Positions 9,665-19,198 of a stretch of DNA of 64,000 nt are shown here, in pieces. The DNA comes from Exilispira sp964581895 (lineage in GTDB: Bacteria; Spirochaetota; JAAYUW01): contig CAZOPR010000001.1 in the NCBI GenBank assembly GCA_964581895.1, forward strand, positions 554,782-618,781. The letters run 5' to 3'. The notes under the pieces are model-generated. The model was not told where the DNA came from, ran no database searches, and saw nothing but the letters and a program-made list of their open reading frames with translations. The translations under genes and the position numbers were made by a program. How positions within the stretch are numbered: the stretch's first letter is position 1; every line of letters begins with the position of its first letter.

Positions 9665-10459
9665 TTAACCTTTATGATAAGCATTTTTTGGAAATTTCCC
9701 TTCAACAACATCATCAGCCCATTTTTCAATAGCTTCTTTTGATAGTGCAGCCAAATCAACATATTTTTCCATAAATGAAGGAATATATGAAGATAATCCA
9801 AGTAAATCGTTTAAGACACAAATCTGTCCATCACAGTATTTACCTGAACCGATACCTATAGTTGGTATAGATACTGAACTTGTTATAGCTTTTGAAGCTT
9901 CTTCTGTAACACACTCCAAAATCAAAGAAAAAGCACCGGCTTGTTCAAGAGTGATGGCATCATCAATAAGTTCTTCTATTTCATCATCAGTTTTTCCTGC
10001 AATTTTATAACCTCCCATTATATTGTAATGCTGAGGTTTTAAGCCTATATGTCCCATAACTGGAATACCAATAGAAGTCAATTTATAAATTAGTTCTCCA
10101 AAAATCTTTCCCCCTTCTATTTTAACAGCATTTGCTCCACCTTCTTTTATCATTCGACCACAATTCAATATAGAATCTTCAATAGAAACGCCATAAGAAA
10201 GAAAAGGCATATCCGCAATAACTGGTTTATTGACACATGTTTTTGAAACAATTGAGACATGGTTTAGCATCTCATCAAAAGTAATTGGCAAAGTTGAATT
10301 GTATCCATACTCAACATTAGCTACAGAATCTCCAACTAATATTGCGTCTATTTGTTCGATATCATCTATAATTTTAGCAAAAGAATATGAGTATGCTGTA
10401 ATTAAAACTAAAGGTTGTTGTTGTCTTTTTTTCTTGGGAAAATTACTGAAATTTTTCAT
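9665..10459 (-). CDS. panB: Ketopantoate hydroxymethyltransferase
   Basis: A 264-residue enzyme that transfers a hydroxymethyl group from methylene-tetrahydrofolate to alpha-ketoisovalerate to make ketopantoate. Family motifs are VLITAYSYSFAKIID, AILVGDSVANVEYGY, the NAVKIEGG block, GHIGLKPQ, LECVTEEASKAI and TIGIGSGKYCDGQ. The usual GDSLGMV motif reads GDSVANV, a mild variation. It overlaps the end of folK by 17 nt and precedes panC, so folate and pantothenate synthesis genes are translationally linked. The ketopantoate reductase panE is not in the window. Confidence 0.96.
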   Translation of the reverse strand: MKNFSNFPKKKRQQQPLVLITAYSYSFAKIIDDIEQIDAILVGDSVANVEYGYNSTLPITFDEMLNHVSIVSKTCVNKPVIADMPFLSYGVSIEDSILNCGRMIKEGGANAVKIEGGKIFGELIYKLTSIGIPVMGHIGLKPQHYNIMGGYKIAGKTDDEIEELIDDAITLEQAGAFSLILECVTEEASKAITSSVSIPTIGIGSGKYCDGQICVLNDLLGLSSYIPSFMEKYVDLAALSKEAIEKWADDVVEGKFPKNAYHKG

Positions 10460-10871
10460 TTTTCCATCCTATCTCATTAATAAAATCTTTAATATACTGC
10501 CTTGCATATATTCCTTCATGAGGTATATTAATCGTTGAATCATAGTACAATAAATCTCCAATAAAGATAATATCAATATCTAAAATTCTATCGCCCCAAA
10601 ATTGATTTTTCTTCTTTTGACCAAAAATTCTTTCTATCTTCTGCATTCTTTTTAATATAGAATGAACTGAAAAATTGGATTCAATTAAAATTGCTTGATT
10701 ATAAAAAAATGATGTATAATCAACTTGATACGAAGTTGTTTTAACAATCTGGGTCTGTTTTTTAATAAAATAATACTTTGAAATTTCGACCAAAGCGTCT
10801 TTAATTATCTTCTCTCCATTCTCCTTAGAAGAACCTAAGATTAATAATATTTCTATTGTACTGTTTTTCAT
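10443..10871 (-). CDS. folK: Dihydropterin pyrophosphokinase (HPPK)
   Basis: A protein of about 142 residues carrying the HPPK signature region GDRILDIDIIFIGD near its middle, the N-terminal ILLILGSSKENGEK corresponding to the lGSNlG start of the family, and the FSVHSILKRMQKIERIFG helix. HPPK transfers pyrophosphate from ATP to 6-hydroxymethyl-dihydropterin in folate synthesis. The longest frame opens with TTG at 10892 without an SD; ATG 10871 has TTGGA upstream and fits the family start, so I use it. The start is moderately sure. It overlaps panB, whose cofactor is a folate. Confidence 0.88.
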   Translation of the reverse strand: MKNSTIEILLILGSSKENGEKIIKDALVEISKYYFIKKQTQIVKTTSYQVDYTSFFYNQAILIESNFSVHSILKRMQKIERIFGQKKKNQFWGDRILDIDIIFIGDLLYYDSTINIPHEGIYARQYIKDFINEIGWKNEKFQ

Positions 10872-10931
10872 GTTTATTCCAATATTATTCAAAAGTTAAT
10901 TCAAAATTATTTAATTTTAATCTGATATTAA

Positions 10932-11732
10932 CTAAATACTTGTATTTTCCTTAAAAATATCTTCATAACAAAATAGACCATTTATCTTATTCTTTATAAA
11001 TTTTGCAGCAAGAAGAGCACCTTTCGCCAAAGAATCTTTGTTAAGTGTTCTATGTGTAAGTTCTATCTCTTCGCTATCGCTTAAAAAAAGAATAGTATGA
11101 TTTCCATAAACTCCACCGCCTCTTATAGAGCAGATACCTATTTCATTACTTTCTCTCGGTTTATCTAACTTGGTTCTATCGAAAATTGGCGTGTAATCTT
11201 TTTTCTTTTCTTTAATTATTTCCAGCATTTTCAATGCCGTTCCAGAAGGTGCATCTTTTTTTCTCCTATGATGTTTTTCAATAATTTCAATATCAAAATC
11301 ATTAAATTTTTCTAAAAAATATGGTAGCAATGAAAAAAAAGCATTTATACCATAACTCATATTTGGTGAATAAAAAATTGGAATAAAATTGGATACTTTT
11401 TTCATTAAATCAAAAGTTTTATTGGATAATTTTGTTGTTCCAATAACAAGTTTTTTCTTATTTTTTTCAGCAAATGATAAAAGGTTAAAGGTATTATTGT
11501 CATGAGAAAAATCCAGAATAACATCTGAATTTTCTAAAATACTAATATCATTTGAATGAAATAACTTTTCATTTGAAACCAAAATATAATCTTGTTCAGA
11601 AACTTCTTTATAAGGTTCAAACAAAGATGATAAAATAAAAAACTGATCTTTCAGTATCAAATTAATTATTGATTGATTCATCTGGCCTAAACTTCCGGAT
11701 ATTCCTATTTTAATCCTTTCGTTTTTAACCAT
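10932..11732 (-). CDS. dapB: 4-hydroxy-tetrahydrodipicolinate reductase
   Basis: A 266-residue reductase of the diaminopimelate/lysine pathway. The Rossmann start is KIGISGSLGQMNQSI, and the family signature IEIIEKHHRRKKDAPSGTA contains the catalytic histidine pair and the lysine. YSPNMSYGINAFFSLLP and GGGVYGNHTILFLSDSEEIELTHR are also diagnostic. Diaminopimelate is needed for peptidoglycan cross-links. It overlaps the recA stop by 8 nt, so it should be translationally coupled to recA. No other dap gene is visible here. Confidence 0.95.
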   Translation of the reverse strand: MVKNERIKIGISGSLGQMNQSIINLILKDQFFILSSLFEPYKEVSEQDYILVSNEKLFHSNDISILENSDVILDFSHDNNTFNLLSFAEKNKKKLVIGTTKLSNKTFDLMKKVSNFIPIFYSPNMSYGINAFFSLLPYFLEKFNDFDIEIIEKHHRRKKDAPSGTALKMLEIIKEKKKDYTPIFDRTKLDKPRESNEIGICSIRGGGVYGNHTILFLSDSEEIELTHRTLNKDSLAKGALLAAKFIKNKINGLFCYEDIFKENTSI

Positions 11733-12807
11733 TTTTCTTACCTTTTTTTGCTTCTTCTTGTGTTTTATTCTCAGCAGCTGTTTTATTTGTGAGTTGGACA
11801 GGTTTTAATTGAAAATATTCTCTTATTTTGTTTTCGATTTCTAATGCTATTTCCTTATTATCAGTTAAAAAAGTAGCAGCATTTAACTTTCCCTGTCCAA
11901 GCTTTATATCTTGATAACTAAACCAGGTTCCAGTCTTTTTTATTAAATCTAATTTAGTTCCAAGCTCAATAAGTTCCAGTTCTTTGGAAAAGCCTTTGTC
12001 ATATAGAAGAACTGTTTCTGCCACTTTAAATGGAGGAGAAAGTTTATTTTTTTTGACTGTCATTTTTACACCAGAACCTAAAGTTTCCTCACCTTGTGTA
12101 ATATTTTCCAATTTTTTAATATTGATAATTATTGAAGAATAGAATTTCAAGGCAAGTCCACCAGGAGTTGTTTCGGGATTGCCAAAAGGAATAGAGGAAA
12201 TCTTCATTCTAACCTGATTTATAAATAGAAGTATAGAATTTGATTTTGAAATTGAACCAGTAAGTTTTCTCATAGCTTGAGACATCAATCTTGCTTGAGT
12301 ACCAATAAATGAATCTCCCATATCACCTTCAATTTCTGATTTTGGAACCAATGCTGCAACTGAATCAATGACAATTAAATCGACAGCACCTGATTTAATA
12401 AGAGCATCTGTAATTTCTAAAGCCTGCTCACCGTTATCTGGTTGAGAAATAATAAGATCCTCTATTTTAACTCCAAGTTTTTGTGCATAAAGAGGATCAA
12501 GTGCATGTTCCGCATCTATAAATGCTGCTACTCCTCCCAATTTCTGTGCTTCAGCGATGCAATGAAGAGCCAATGTGGTCTTACCAGAAGATTCTGCACC
12601 ATATATTTCTACAATTCTACCTTTAGGCAATCCTCCGATTCCAAGAGCTATATCCAAAGCCAAAGATCCAGTTGGAATAACCTCAATATCGGGGTGTTTG
12701 TTTTCCCCATATTTCATTATGGAACCTTCGCCAAATTGTCGCTTTATTGCTTCAATTGTTGTATCAAGTAATTTTTCCTTTTCTTTTAATTTTTCATTAT
12801 CTGGCAT
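11725..12807 (-). CDS. recA: Recombinase RecA
   Basis: A 360-residue protein matching RecA throughout: GEGSIMKYGE, Walker A GAESSGKTTLALH, the DAEHALDPLYAQKLGV segment, Walker B LIVIDSVAALVP, the L1/L2 DNA loops (...GDSFIGTQARLMSQAMRKL..., FINQVRMKIS...GNPETTPGG) and KNKLSPPFK. The C-terminal tail is lysine-rich rather than acidic, unlike Escherichia coli RecA. ATG 12807 has AAGGGG seven bases upstream. I found no LexA-type box in the 56 bases upstream. It heads the dapB-folK-panBC-rpsA run. Confidence 0.98.
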   Translation of the reverse strand: MPDNEKLKEKEKLLDTTIEAIKRQFGEGSIMKYGENKHPDIEVIPTGSLALDIALGIGGLPKGRIVEIYGAESSGKTTLALHCIAEAQKLGGVAAFIDAEHALDPLYAQKLGVKIEDLIISQPDNGEQALEITDALIKSGAVDLIVIDSVAALVPKSEIEGDMGDSFIGTQARLMSQAMRKLTGSISKSNSILLFINQVRMKISSIPFGNPETTPGGLALKFYSSIIINIKKLENITQGEETLGSGVKMTVKKNKLSPPFKVAETVLLYDKGFSKELELIELGTKLDLIKKTGTWFSYQDIKLGQGKLNAATFLTDNKEIALEIENKIREYFQLKPVQLTNKTAAENKTQEEAKKGKKNG

Positions 12808-12863
12808 TTTTTACCCCTTTTTGATTATAAATAAGTAAATTAATCATAAATTATTACATTAAA

Positions 12864-14009
12864 TTATAGATTCATCTTAAAAATTTCTAATAACAACTGT
12901 TTAGCCCTCAATCTATTTGCTTCCAAAGGATCATACTTAAAAATATATAGTAAAGTATTTTTAATTGTCTCTGCCTGCTGCTCAGTAAAATTAGCACTTT
13001 TGTTGGCTTCAACAATTTTTAAAAATGCTTCTCTTGCTGCTTTTCTTACATTGGCATCTTTATCATTCATTATTTTATAGACAATAGCTTCAATAGGTTC
13101 AAGACTTTTTATTTCTCCAAGAAGATTCAAAACCTCGACCCTAACTGAAGGATTGTTGCTTCTTAAAGCATTTAATAAAACTGAAATAGCTTCATTAGAT
13201 TTATATTCCTTTAATGCTCTTGCAGCATATATTTGAATATAAGGATCTTCATCGCTTATTGCTTTGACTATAAAATCATAAGAGGATGGATCCTTGTATT
13301 TTGATAAAGCATACAATAAATATCTTCTTATAAAAGAATTTTCTGTTTTATCTATAACCATCTCATTGAATTTTTGAATATATTTTATATCTATACTATC
13401 AAATTCAACAAAATATAAAGCAGCTGATGAACGGATTTCAGAATTGTTTTTAGAATCTATAAGGTATGAAAATATCTGATCCATATATTTTTTAGATTGC
13501 ATTTTACCAAGAGCAATCAAAATGTTTTTTAATATATTAATATCATCTTTATAAACCTTATCGTTAAAAATATTGAAAAGATCATCCTCAAACTCAATTA
13601 ATCCAAGTTCACCGCAAGCCAAAATAGTTATCGCAAGTAAATTTTTATCTGCATATTTGTCTGTTATTATAACTTTTAAAGAAGGCGCAATTACCTGTGC
13701 TTTCTCTTTAAGTGAACGAATACAATTTATTATAGATATTTTAATAGAAGGTTTGATAGAAGAATTTAATAGATTTAAAAGTTGATTCAAAAGTGGAGTC
13801 ACATCATAAAGAAGTAGTTCACTTAATGCCTTTTGAAGTTCTTCTTCTGTTCCATATAAAAGGACATCTTCGTAGTATTTGATTTTATCTGATGGTATTT
13901 GAGGTTTTGAGTCTGCTGCAAAGATATTGTTTTGAAAAGCAAATATTAAAAAGAAAATAAAAAAAAGAATAAAGGCTATTTCTCTGATAAAATATTTTTT
14001 ACTATTCAT
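12864..14009 (-). CDS. Exported HEAT-repeat protein
   Basis: A 381-residue protein with an N-terminal signal peptide (hydrophobic residues about 10-28, likely cleavage after IFA before ADSK) and a run of HEAT-like helical repeats filling the rest, for example ASSYDFIVKAISDEDPYIQIYAARAL-type units and SNNPSVRVEVLNLLGEIKSLEP. Such solenoids bind other proteins. It probably acts in the periplasm. It follows the JAMM-DinG gene by 121 nt and precedes recA by 56 nt. The partner and the process are unknown. Confidence 0.75.
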   Translation of the reverse strand: MNSKKYFIREIAFILFFIFFLIFAFQNNIFAADSKPQIPSDKIKYYEDVLLYGTEEELQKALSELLLYDVTPLLNQLLNLLNSSIKPSIKISIINCIRSLKEKAQVIAPSLKVIITDKYADKNLLAITILACGELGLIEFEDDLFNIFNDKVYKDDINILKNILIALGKMQSKKYMDQIFSYLIDSKNNSEIRSSAALYFVEFDSIDIKYIQKFNEMVIDKTENSFIRRYLLYALSKYKDPSSYDFIVKAISDEDPYIQIYAARALKEYKSNEAISVLLNALRSNNPSVRVEVLNLLGEIKSLEPIEAIVYKIMNDKDANVRKAAREAFLKIVEANKSANFTEQQAETIKNTLLYIFKYDPLEANRLRAKQLLLEIFKMNL

Positions 14010-14130
14010 ACAATTACTTATTTACACCAATTTTTTAATTAAGCAAAAAGAATATGATTCTTAAATTATTAAATTTCAAGCTCTTGATCAAATAAATGTA
14101 GCAGTTAGTCTTTTAAATATAATTTTTTTA

Positions 14131-16713
14131 TTAATAAATTTCAAGTTCTTTACATCTTGAAATAAATTTGTCCAAAAATTCATCTTTTTCAATTATTTCT
14201 AATTTTGCATTTGGAAGTGAATTCAAAATTAAATAACCATAATTTTTGGATATAACCCTATCATCTAAAAGTATACAAATCCCTGTTTCCTCTTCTGATC
14301 TTATCAATCTGCCAAAACCTTGTTTTATTTTTATTATTGCATATGGTAAAGATAACTTAAAAAATGAATTTTCACCAAGGTTATCCAATCTTTCGGTTTT
14401 AGCTTTAAGTACTGGAGTATCAGGAACTTTGAATGGTAATTTACTTATAATAAGAATTTCTAAATTTTTTCCAATAAGATCTATGCCCTCCCAAAAACCC
14501 ATATTTACCAAAAGAACTGATTTTTTATCTTTCTTAAATTCATCAAGCAAGGTGTAGTTTATCGAACTGTTATTTTGAACTAAAAGATTAATCTCTTTCT
14601 TACTTTTTCTTACCGCTTCAGATATATCATTTATATCACTATATGCAGTTGTCAATATCATTGTTTTTGCTTTTGTGGAAGATAAAACTTGCAATATTAT
14701 ATCTGAAATATTATTTTTATAGGTAAATCTATCAAGAGGATTTATCCCTTTTATTATGAATAAAGATGAATTTTTATCATATGGAAATATCGAGGGAAAG
14801 ATTCTATCTATACAACTTTTTTTTATATCTTCTGTTAATGCTAATTGCTCTTTGATATAATCAAAAGAATTTTCTGTGGCTAAGGTTGCTGAAATAAAAA
14901 TAGAAGATTTAGCTTTAGTTTTTATAATATCATTAAAAGTTAGTCCTTTTTCTTCATTGTAAAAATAAAAATTTATAATGTTGTTAGAAATTTCAAACCA
15001 TAGTACCTTAAGGTATTTTTGAATCTTTTGATTATTACTTATTTGATGACTATTGCTTAAAAGAGATTGAAATTCAATATAAAACTCATTAATATTAAGG
15101 AAAAATTTAACTGCTGATCTAATATTACCATATAGATATTGTAAAAATGAAAATTCTGTATCTTTTTTTTCTTCGTTATTAAATATAATATCAAGTAATG
15201 TTAGCAACAAAGAAGCTGAATCTGTGAAGGTTTTTATATTTTCGAAAGATTCTTCTAAAAAATCATATATTGCCTTTAAGATTTCTGGATTCCTTTTTGC
15301 TAAATCAGTTAAATTTACTAATGTTTTTGATTTTGAATTATCTATTTTACTACTGTTTATTAGATTTATTATTTCATATGTAATAAGATTTTGAATATTT
15401 GAAACTATCTGTTGTAATTCAACTACCTGGTTTTGAATATCTTCTGCTAATCTAACTATCTTTTTGCCAACTGTAGTATTTTTAAGACTACTTTTTGAAA
15501 GGTTGTCATCTAATAGTTGAAGTAAGCCCTTTTTTTTATTTGTATTTTGTGCCAATTTAAATAATTTTTTCTGAATTTCAAATGTTGAAAATGTATAAGT
15601 AGAAATGCTTTCAATAACATCAGGTAAATTGTGCCCTTCATCAAATATTATGGTGTTATATATTGGAAAAAAATCTGAAAAATCTTCACTTAGTTCATAT
15701 GAAAGTAAAAGATGATGATTTGTAACAATTATATCTGCATTATTTAACCTTCTTCTTGCACTATAGTAAAAACATTCATTGAAAAATTTGCATTTATTTG
15801 AAAGGCAAAGATTTGAATTACTTCTAATTTCATCAATTATTTTTTTTTCATAATTCCCACTTAATTCCAAAAGAAGTCCATCGTTAGTTTTTTTTACCCA
15901 TTCTTCAAGTTGCTGCATAACTTCTGATTCAACAGATTCATAAAATAAAAAATTAAAATTTTCTTTGAAATTTGAATAAGAAAGTAGACATAAATAATTT
16001 TGTCTGCCATATGCAACTTCAATAGATAAATTTTGATTTAATATTTTTATAACTGAAGGTATATCTTTTTTGATTAACTGATTTTGAAGATTTTTTGTAT
16101 AAGTGGATATAATAATTTTCACTTTATTTTTCTTTATATATAAAAAGGATGGAATTAAATAAGCCAAAGATTTTCCTATGCCTGTAGGAGCTTCAATAAA
16201 ACCTACTTTATCATCATTTATAATGTTAAGCATTAACTTTGATAATTCAATTTGACTTTCTCTTATCTTATAATTTGGTAAGATATTTAATAGAGATTGG
16301 GATGGATCTTTAAATATCTTTTCGACTTCTAGATCTTTTATTTTTTTTCTCTTGATTATTGATTTGGGAGGAATAATTATATAACAATTAATTAGATTAT
16401 TATCAATTATTGCAAAACCTACAGCCATATTCATACAACTATAAGCTATAATTTGATCTTCTTCTGAGGGTTCAATTATATTATCTGGATGATTATGTAA
16501 AACAAGATCATATTTGATAGCATTTTTTTTATCAAATAAAACAGAATTATTAGAACCAAAAAATATTGTTTCAACAAAATCTATAAACTTTTTTGATTCA
16601 TCAAGATTGCACCCCCAAAATATTTCATTTCCATTGCTTTTAATAAGGGAATCTTTTAAGATTTTTATAGCATTTTCAGAAAAAATTTTTTCAACTGAAT
16701 TGTATCCTTCCAT
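14131..16713 (-). CDS. DinG/XPD-type helicase fused to an N-terminal JAMM/RadC-like domain
   Basis: About 860 residues from ATG 16713 (a TTG at 16734 is upstream; neither has a clear SD). Residues about 1-120 contain a full JAMM metal motif: H73-N-H75-P, then S83 and D86 with the expected spacing, and a candidate catalytic E30 in NEIFWG. This resembles RadC/MPN domains. The rest is an XPD/DinG superfamily-2 helicase: Walker A EAPTGIGKS, four Fe-S cluster cysteines (NYLC, NLC, NKCKFFNEC), DEGH box IIFDEGHNLP, ISATLA and motif VI KQGFGRLIRS. DinG unwinds 5'-3' at R-loops and D-loops. Known DinG fusions carry a DnaQ-type exonuclease, so a JAMM partner is unusual. It lies between lpxC and a HEAT protein. 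Confidence 0.9.
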   Translation of the reverse strand: MEGYNSVEKIFSENAIKILKDSLIKSNGNEIFWGCNLDESKKFIDFVETIFFGSNNSVLFDKKNAIKYDLVLHNHPDNIIEPSEEDQIIAYSCMNMAVGFAIIDNNLINCYIIIPPKSIIKRKKIKDLEVEKIFKDPSQSLLNILPNYKIRESQIELSKLMLNIINDDKVGFIEAPTGIGKSLAYLIPSFLYIKKNKVKIIISTYTKNLQNQLIKKDIPSVIKILNQNLSIEVAYGRQNYLCLLSYSNFKENFNFLFYESVESEVMQQLEEWVKKTNDGLLLELSGNYEKKIIDEIRSNSNLCLSNKCKFFNECFYYSARRRLNNADIIVTNHHLLLSYELSEDFSDFFPIYNTIIFDEGHNLPDVIESISTYTFSTFEIQKKLFKLAQNTNKKKGLLQLLDDNLSKSSLKNTTVGKKIVRLAEDIQNQVVELQQIVSNIQNLITYEIINLINSSKIDNSKSKTLVNLTDLAKRNPEILKAIYDFLEESFENIKTFTDSASLLLTLLDIIFNNEEKKDTEFSFLQYLYGNIRSAVKFFLNINEFYIEFQSLLSNSHQISNNQKIQKYLKVLWFEISNNIINFYFYNEEKGLTFNDIIKTKAKSSIFISATLATENSFDYIKEQLALTEDIKKSCIDRIFPSIFPYDKNSSLFIIKGINPLDRFTYKNNISDIILQVLSSTKAKTMILTTAYSDINDISEAVRKSKKEINLLVQNNSSINYTLLDEFKKDKKSVLLVNMGFWEGIDLIGKNLEILIISKLPFKVPDTPVLKAKTERLDNLGENSFFKLSLPYAIIKIKQGFGRLIRSEEETGICILLDDRVISKNYGYLILNSLPNAKLEIIEKDEFLDKFISRCKELEIY

Positions 16714-16804
16714 AGATAAAAATAAAATACACAAAATTTTAAAAATTAAAATTAAATTGAAGATAGAATTTTATAGATAAATTGGGAGATAAGTCTAGTC
16801 GAGA

Positions 16805-17731
16805 TTAAAAATTCTGTTTTATAGAAATTTTTAATCTATTAGAAATATTTTCAAAATCATCAAGAATTTTCTGGATATTTTGGGTATTTTCTCTATTTAT
16901 TTCATTCCAATAAATTTTTTTAGCAAAACTGACATCTAGATTGTGCCCTGCCTTGTGAGCTATAATATGCCCTTCAATAGGTCTACCTAAAAGGTATAAA
17001 TCACCTATAAGATCAAGAATTTTATGTCTAATAGCTTCATTTTGATATCTTGTTTCTTTATTTAATATCCCTTCTTTGGTAAAAATAAGAGCATTATCAA
17101 GACTTCCACCAAGAGCGAGATTATTATTTTTAAGATGTTCTATATCTTCCAAAAACCCAAATGTTCTAGCTCTAGAAATCTCTTTAATATAGGTGTCGGT
17201 ATCTAAAGTAAGATAAACTACCTGATATGGCAAAAGTTGGCTTTTCGAGCTAAAATCTATGCTATATGTAATAGAAAATTTAGATGAAGGCATTGCAATA
17301 ATATATTTATCATCCGAAACAATCCAGATTGGATAAGTGATTTTTAATATTTCTTGCTCTTCTTCAAGTTCTTCAATACCAGCTTCCTTAATCATTTCTA
17401 CAAAAGAATATGCTGAACCATCTAATATTGGTATTTCATCACCATCTACCTCAACTATCAGATCAGAAATATAAAACATTGAAAGGGCTGATAAAAGATG
17501 CTCAACAGTATTTACTGTGTTTTTAATACCCAAAGAGGTAGAATTATTTGTACTTGCCACTGCAAAAACAGATAATGGAATAGGATATAGTTTATATGGG
17601 TCTTTAGCTACATTATAGAAAATTATACCTTTATTATAGTAAGATGGTCTGCAGGTTAATGAACAAATTTTACCGTTATGTATTGAAATACCACTTCTAG
17701 TTATGGTTTTCTTTAAAGTTTTACGTTTCAT
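16805..17731 (-). CDS. lpxC: UDP-3-O-acyl-N-acetylglucosamine deacetylase
   Basis: A 308-residue zinc deacetylase, the committed step of lipid A synthesis. Motifs are TLKKTITRSGISIHNG at the start, the metal-binding TVEHLLSAL, DGDEIPILDGSA, the ISRARTFGFLEDIE block, and KILDLIGDLYLLGRPIEGHIIAHKAGHNLDVSF with the second metal His/Asp and catalytic His. No clear SD precedes ATG 17731, and the bases before it are AT-rich (TTATATTATAAAAA), so this may be a weakly translated or near-leaderless start. That would matter for an enzyme whose level is normally controlled. Confidence 0.96.
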   Translation of the reverse strand: MKRKTLKKTITRSGISIHNGKICSLTCRPSYYNKGIIFYNVAKDPYKLYPIPLSVFAVASTNNSTSLGIKNTVNTVEHLLSALSMFYISDLIVEVDGDEIPILDGSAYSFVEMIKEAGIEELEEEQEILKITYPIWIVSDDKYIIAMPSSKFSITYSIDFSSKSQLLPYQVVYLTLDTDTYIKEISRARTFGFLEDIEHLKNNNLALGGSLDNALIFTKEGILNKETRYQNEAIRHKILDLIGDLYLLGRPIEGHIIAHKAGHNLDVSFAKKIYWNEINRENTQNIQKILDDFENISNRLKISIKQNF

Positions 17732-17862
17732 TTTTTATAATATAAGCAATTATTATACCTACATTATTTTTTCTCTTTTGTTAGTATTATCAAGGTAAAT
17801 CTGCTTTATTTTTAATGAAAATGTTATTATTATTCACATAAATGTTGATTTTTTTCAACATT

Positions 17863-18309
17863 TTATTGATTCTTTTTTTTACAAAGATTTTCAAATAGAT
17901 AATCTTCTAAAATAACTTTTGCTGAGTAAGAGTCTTTGAAAATTTCCCAACTTTTCTTACTTGATTCAAAACTATTTGCAATATTCTTGGCATTTTTAGT
18001 ACTATAAAATTCATTTTGGAAACAAATCTGAGCATTAATCTTTTCTTTTATTAATTCATTTTTTAATATTTCAGAGAAATTTTTTACAACCTTACATATA
18101 CTTGATTCTTGATTATTTTCTAATAAAGGATATCCAATCACTATTAGATTTATTCTATATTCTTTTATTATCTTGATTAGCTGCCCATATAAATTTTCAT
18201 TATTGATTAACGGCTTTAATGGAATGGCATAAGAATTGAAAGGATCTGAAATTGCCAGACCTAATTTTTTTTTACCCCAATCTATACATAAAATTCTAAT
18301 TCTATCCAT
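17863..18309 (-). CDS. ruvX: RuvX/YqgF-family pre-16S rRNA nuclease or Holliday junction resolvase
   Basis: About 148 residues with the RNase H-fold features of YqgF: ILCIDWGKKKLGLAISDP at the N-terminus with the first catalytic Asp, LIVIGYPL in the middle, and the C-terminal FKDSYSAKVILEDYL with the last acidic residue. The family matures 16S rRNA 5' ends in E. coli. ATG 18309 overlaps the lpxA stop by 8 nt and gives a standard N-terminus; an upstream TTG at 18330 with AAGAGGA ten bases before it is possible. It ends the bamA-lpx operon. Confidence 0.87.
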   Translation of the reverse strand: MDRIRILCIDWGKKKLGLAISDPFNSYAIPLKPLINNENLYGQLIKIIKEYRINLIVIGYPLLENNQESSICKVVKNFSEILKNELIKEKINAQICFQNEFYSTKNAKNIANSFESSKKSWEIFKDSYSAKVILEDYLFENLCKKKNQ

Positions 18310-19105
18310 TATCTGATTTATTATATCCAAAAGATGCCAATCCTCTTTTGCTTCTTTCTACAAAGTTCAATATTTTTTCAGCATAAATATTACCAGAGTA
18401 TTCATCTTTTATTTTTTCAATTGCTTTCGAAAAACCCAAACCACTATTATAAATAATATGAAAAAGTGTTTTTATTATTTCTCTATCTTCTGAATTAAAT
18501 CCTGCTCTTCTTAACCCAACTGAATTAATTCCTATAACATTAGCTGGTATGCCAAAAACCAATGAATATGGCAATATGTCTTTATTTATATAAGATTTTC
18601 CACCAACCATAGTATAAGCGCCAATTTTACAGAATTGATGCGCTCCAGACATACCCCCCCAAACGACATTATCTTCAACTTCAACATAACCTGAAAGTTG
18701 AACAAGGTTTGTAAATGTACAATTACTTCCAACAGTATCATTATGACCTAAGTGAACATAAGACATTAAAAAGTTATTATCTTTAATTATAGTTTTTGAA
18801 TTTTCTTTTGTTCCTCTATGTATTGTGACATATTCTCTTATAATATTATTATTTCCAATTTCCACATATGATATTGAATTTTTTATAAAATCATGATCTT
18901 GAGGGTCTCCTCCCAAATAAGTAAAATATCCTATTTCATTATTATCTCCCATTTTCACATAAGGACCAATAATGCTATTATCTAAAATAATGTTATTGTT
19001 CCCAATTACACAGCCTTCTTTTATAATTACATTTGAACCAATATGATTACCATCACCAATTACTAAATCTTCAGAAATTTTAGAATTTTTTTCAATTTTA
19101 TTCAT
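18302..19105 (-). CDS. lpxA: Acyl-ACP--UDP-N-acetylglucosamine O-acyltransferase
   Basis: A 267-residue left-handed beta-helix acyltransferase catalysing the first step of lipid A synthesis. Many hexapeptide repeats run through the first two thirds, with the family-specific YLGGDPQDH, the catalytic-histidine region YVHLGHND, VWGGMSGAHQFCKIG, and the C-terminal VIGINSVGLRRAGF. It lies 93 nt after lpxD and overlaps ruvX. It has LpxA, not LpxD or GlmU, features because of the PQD and the INSVGLRR helix. Start ATG 19105 follows AGGGAT. Confidence 0.96.
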   Translation of the reverse strand: MNKIEKNSKISEDLVIGDGNHIGSNVIIKEGCVIGNNNIILDNSIIGPYVKMGDNNEIGYFTYLGGDPQDHDFIKNSISYVEIGNNNIIREYVTIHRGTKENSKTIIKDNNFLMSYVHLGHNDTVGSNCTFTNLVQLSGYVEVEDNVVWGGMSGAHQFCKIGAYTMVGGKSYINKDILPYSLVFGIPANVIGINSVGLRRAGFNSEDREIIKTLFHIIYNSGLGFSKAIEKIKDEYSGNIYAEKILNFVERSKRGLASFGYNKSDNG

Positions 19106-19198
19106 AGTGGATCCCTATATTTTGATATTTAATTTTGCTCTTTAATTTTAATCCTTTTACTTAATCTTTGATATCATATTTATTTTAAGTCTTTAATT

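Noticed and set aside
10443..10892. folK start at 10892
   Set aside because: The TTG has no SD and adds residues not seen in the family; ATG 10871 fits better.
12442..12838. Overlapping plus-strand frames across recA
   Set aside because: Shadows of the recA codons with no family features or ribosome-binding site.
17840..17863. Terminator after ruvX
   Set aside because: AAATGTTGA/TCAACATTT can pair, but no T-run follows on the minus strand and the stem touches the stop codon.
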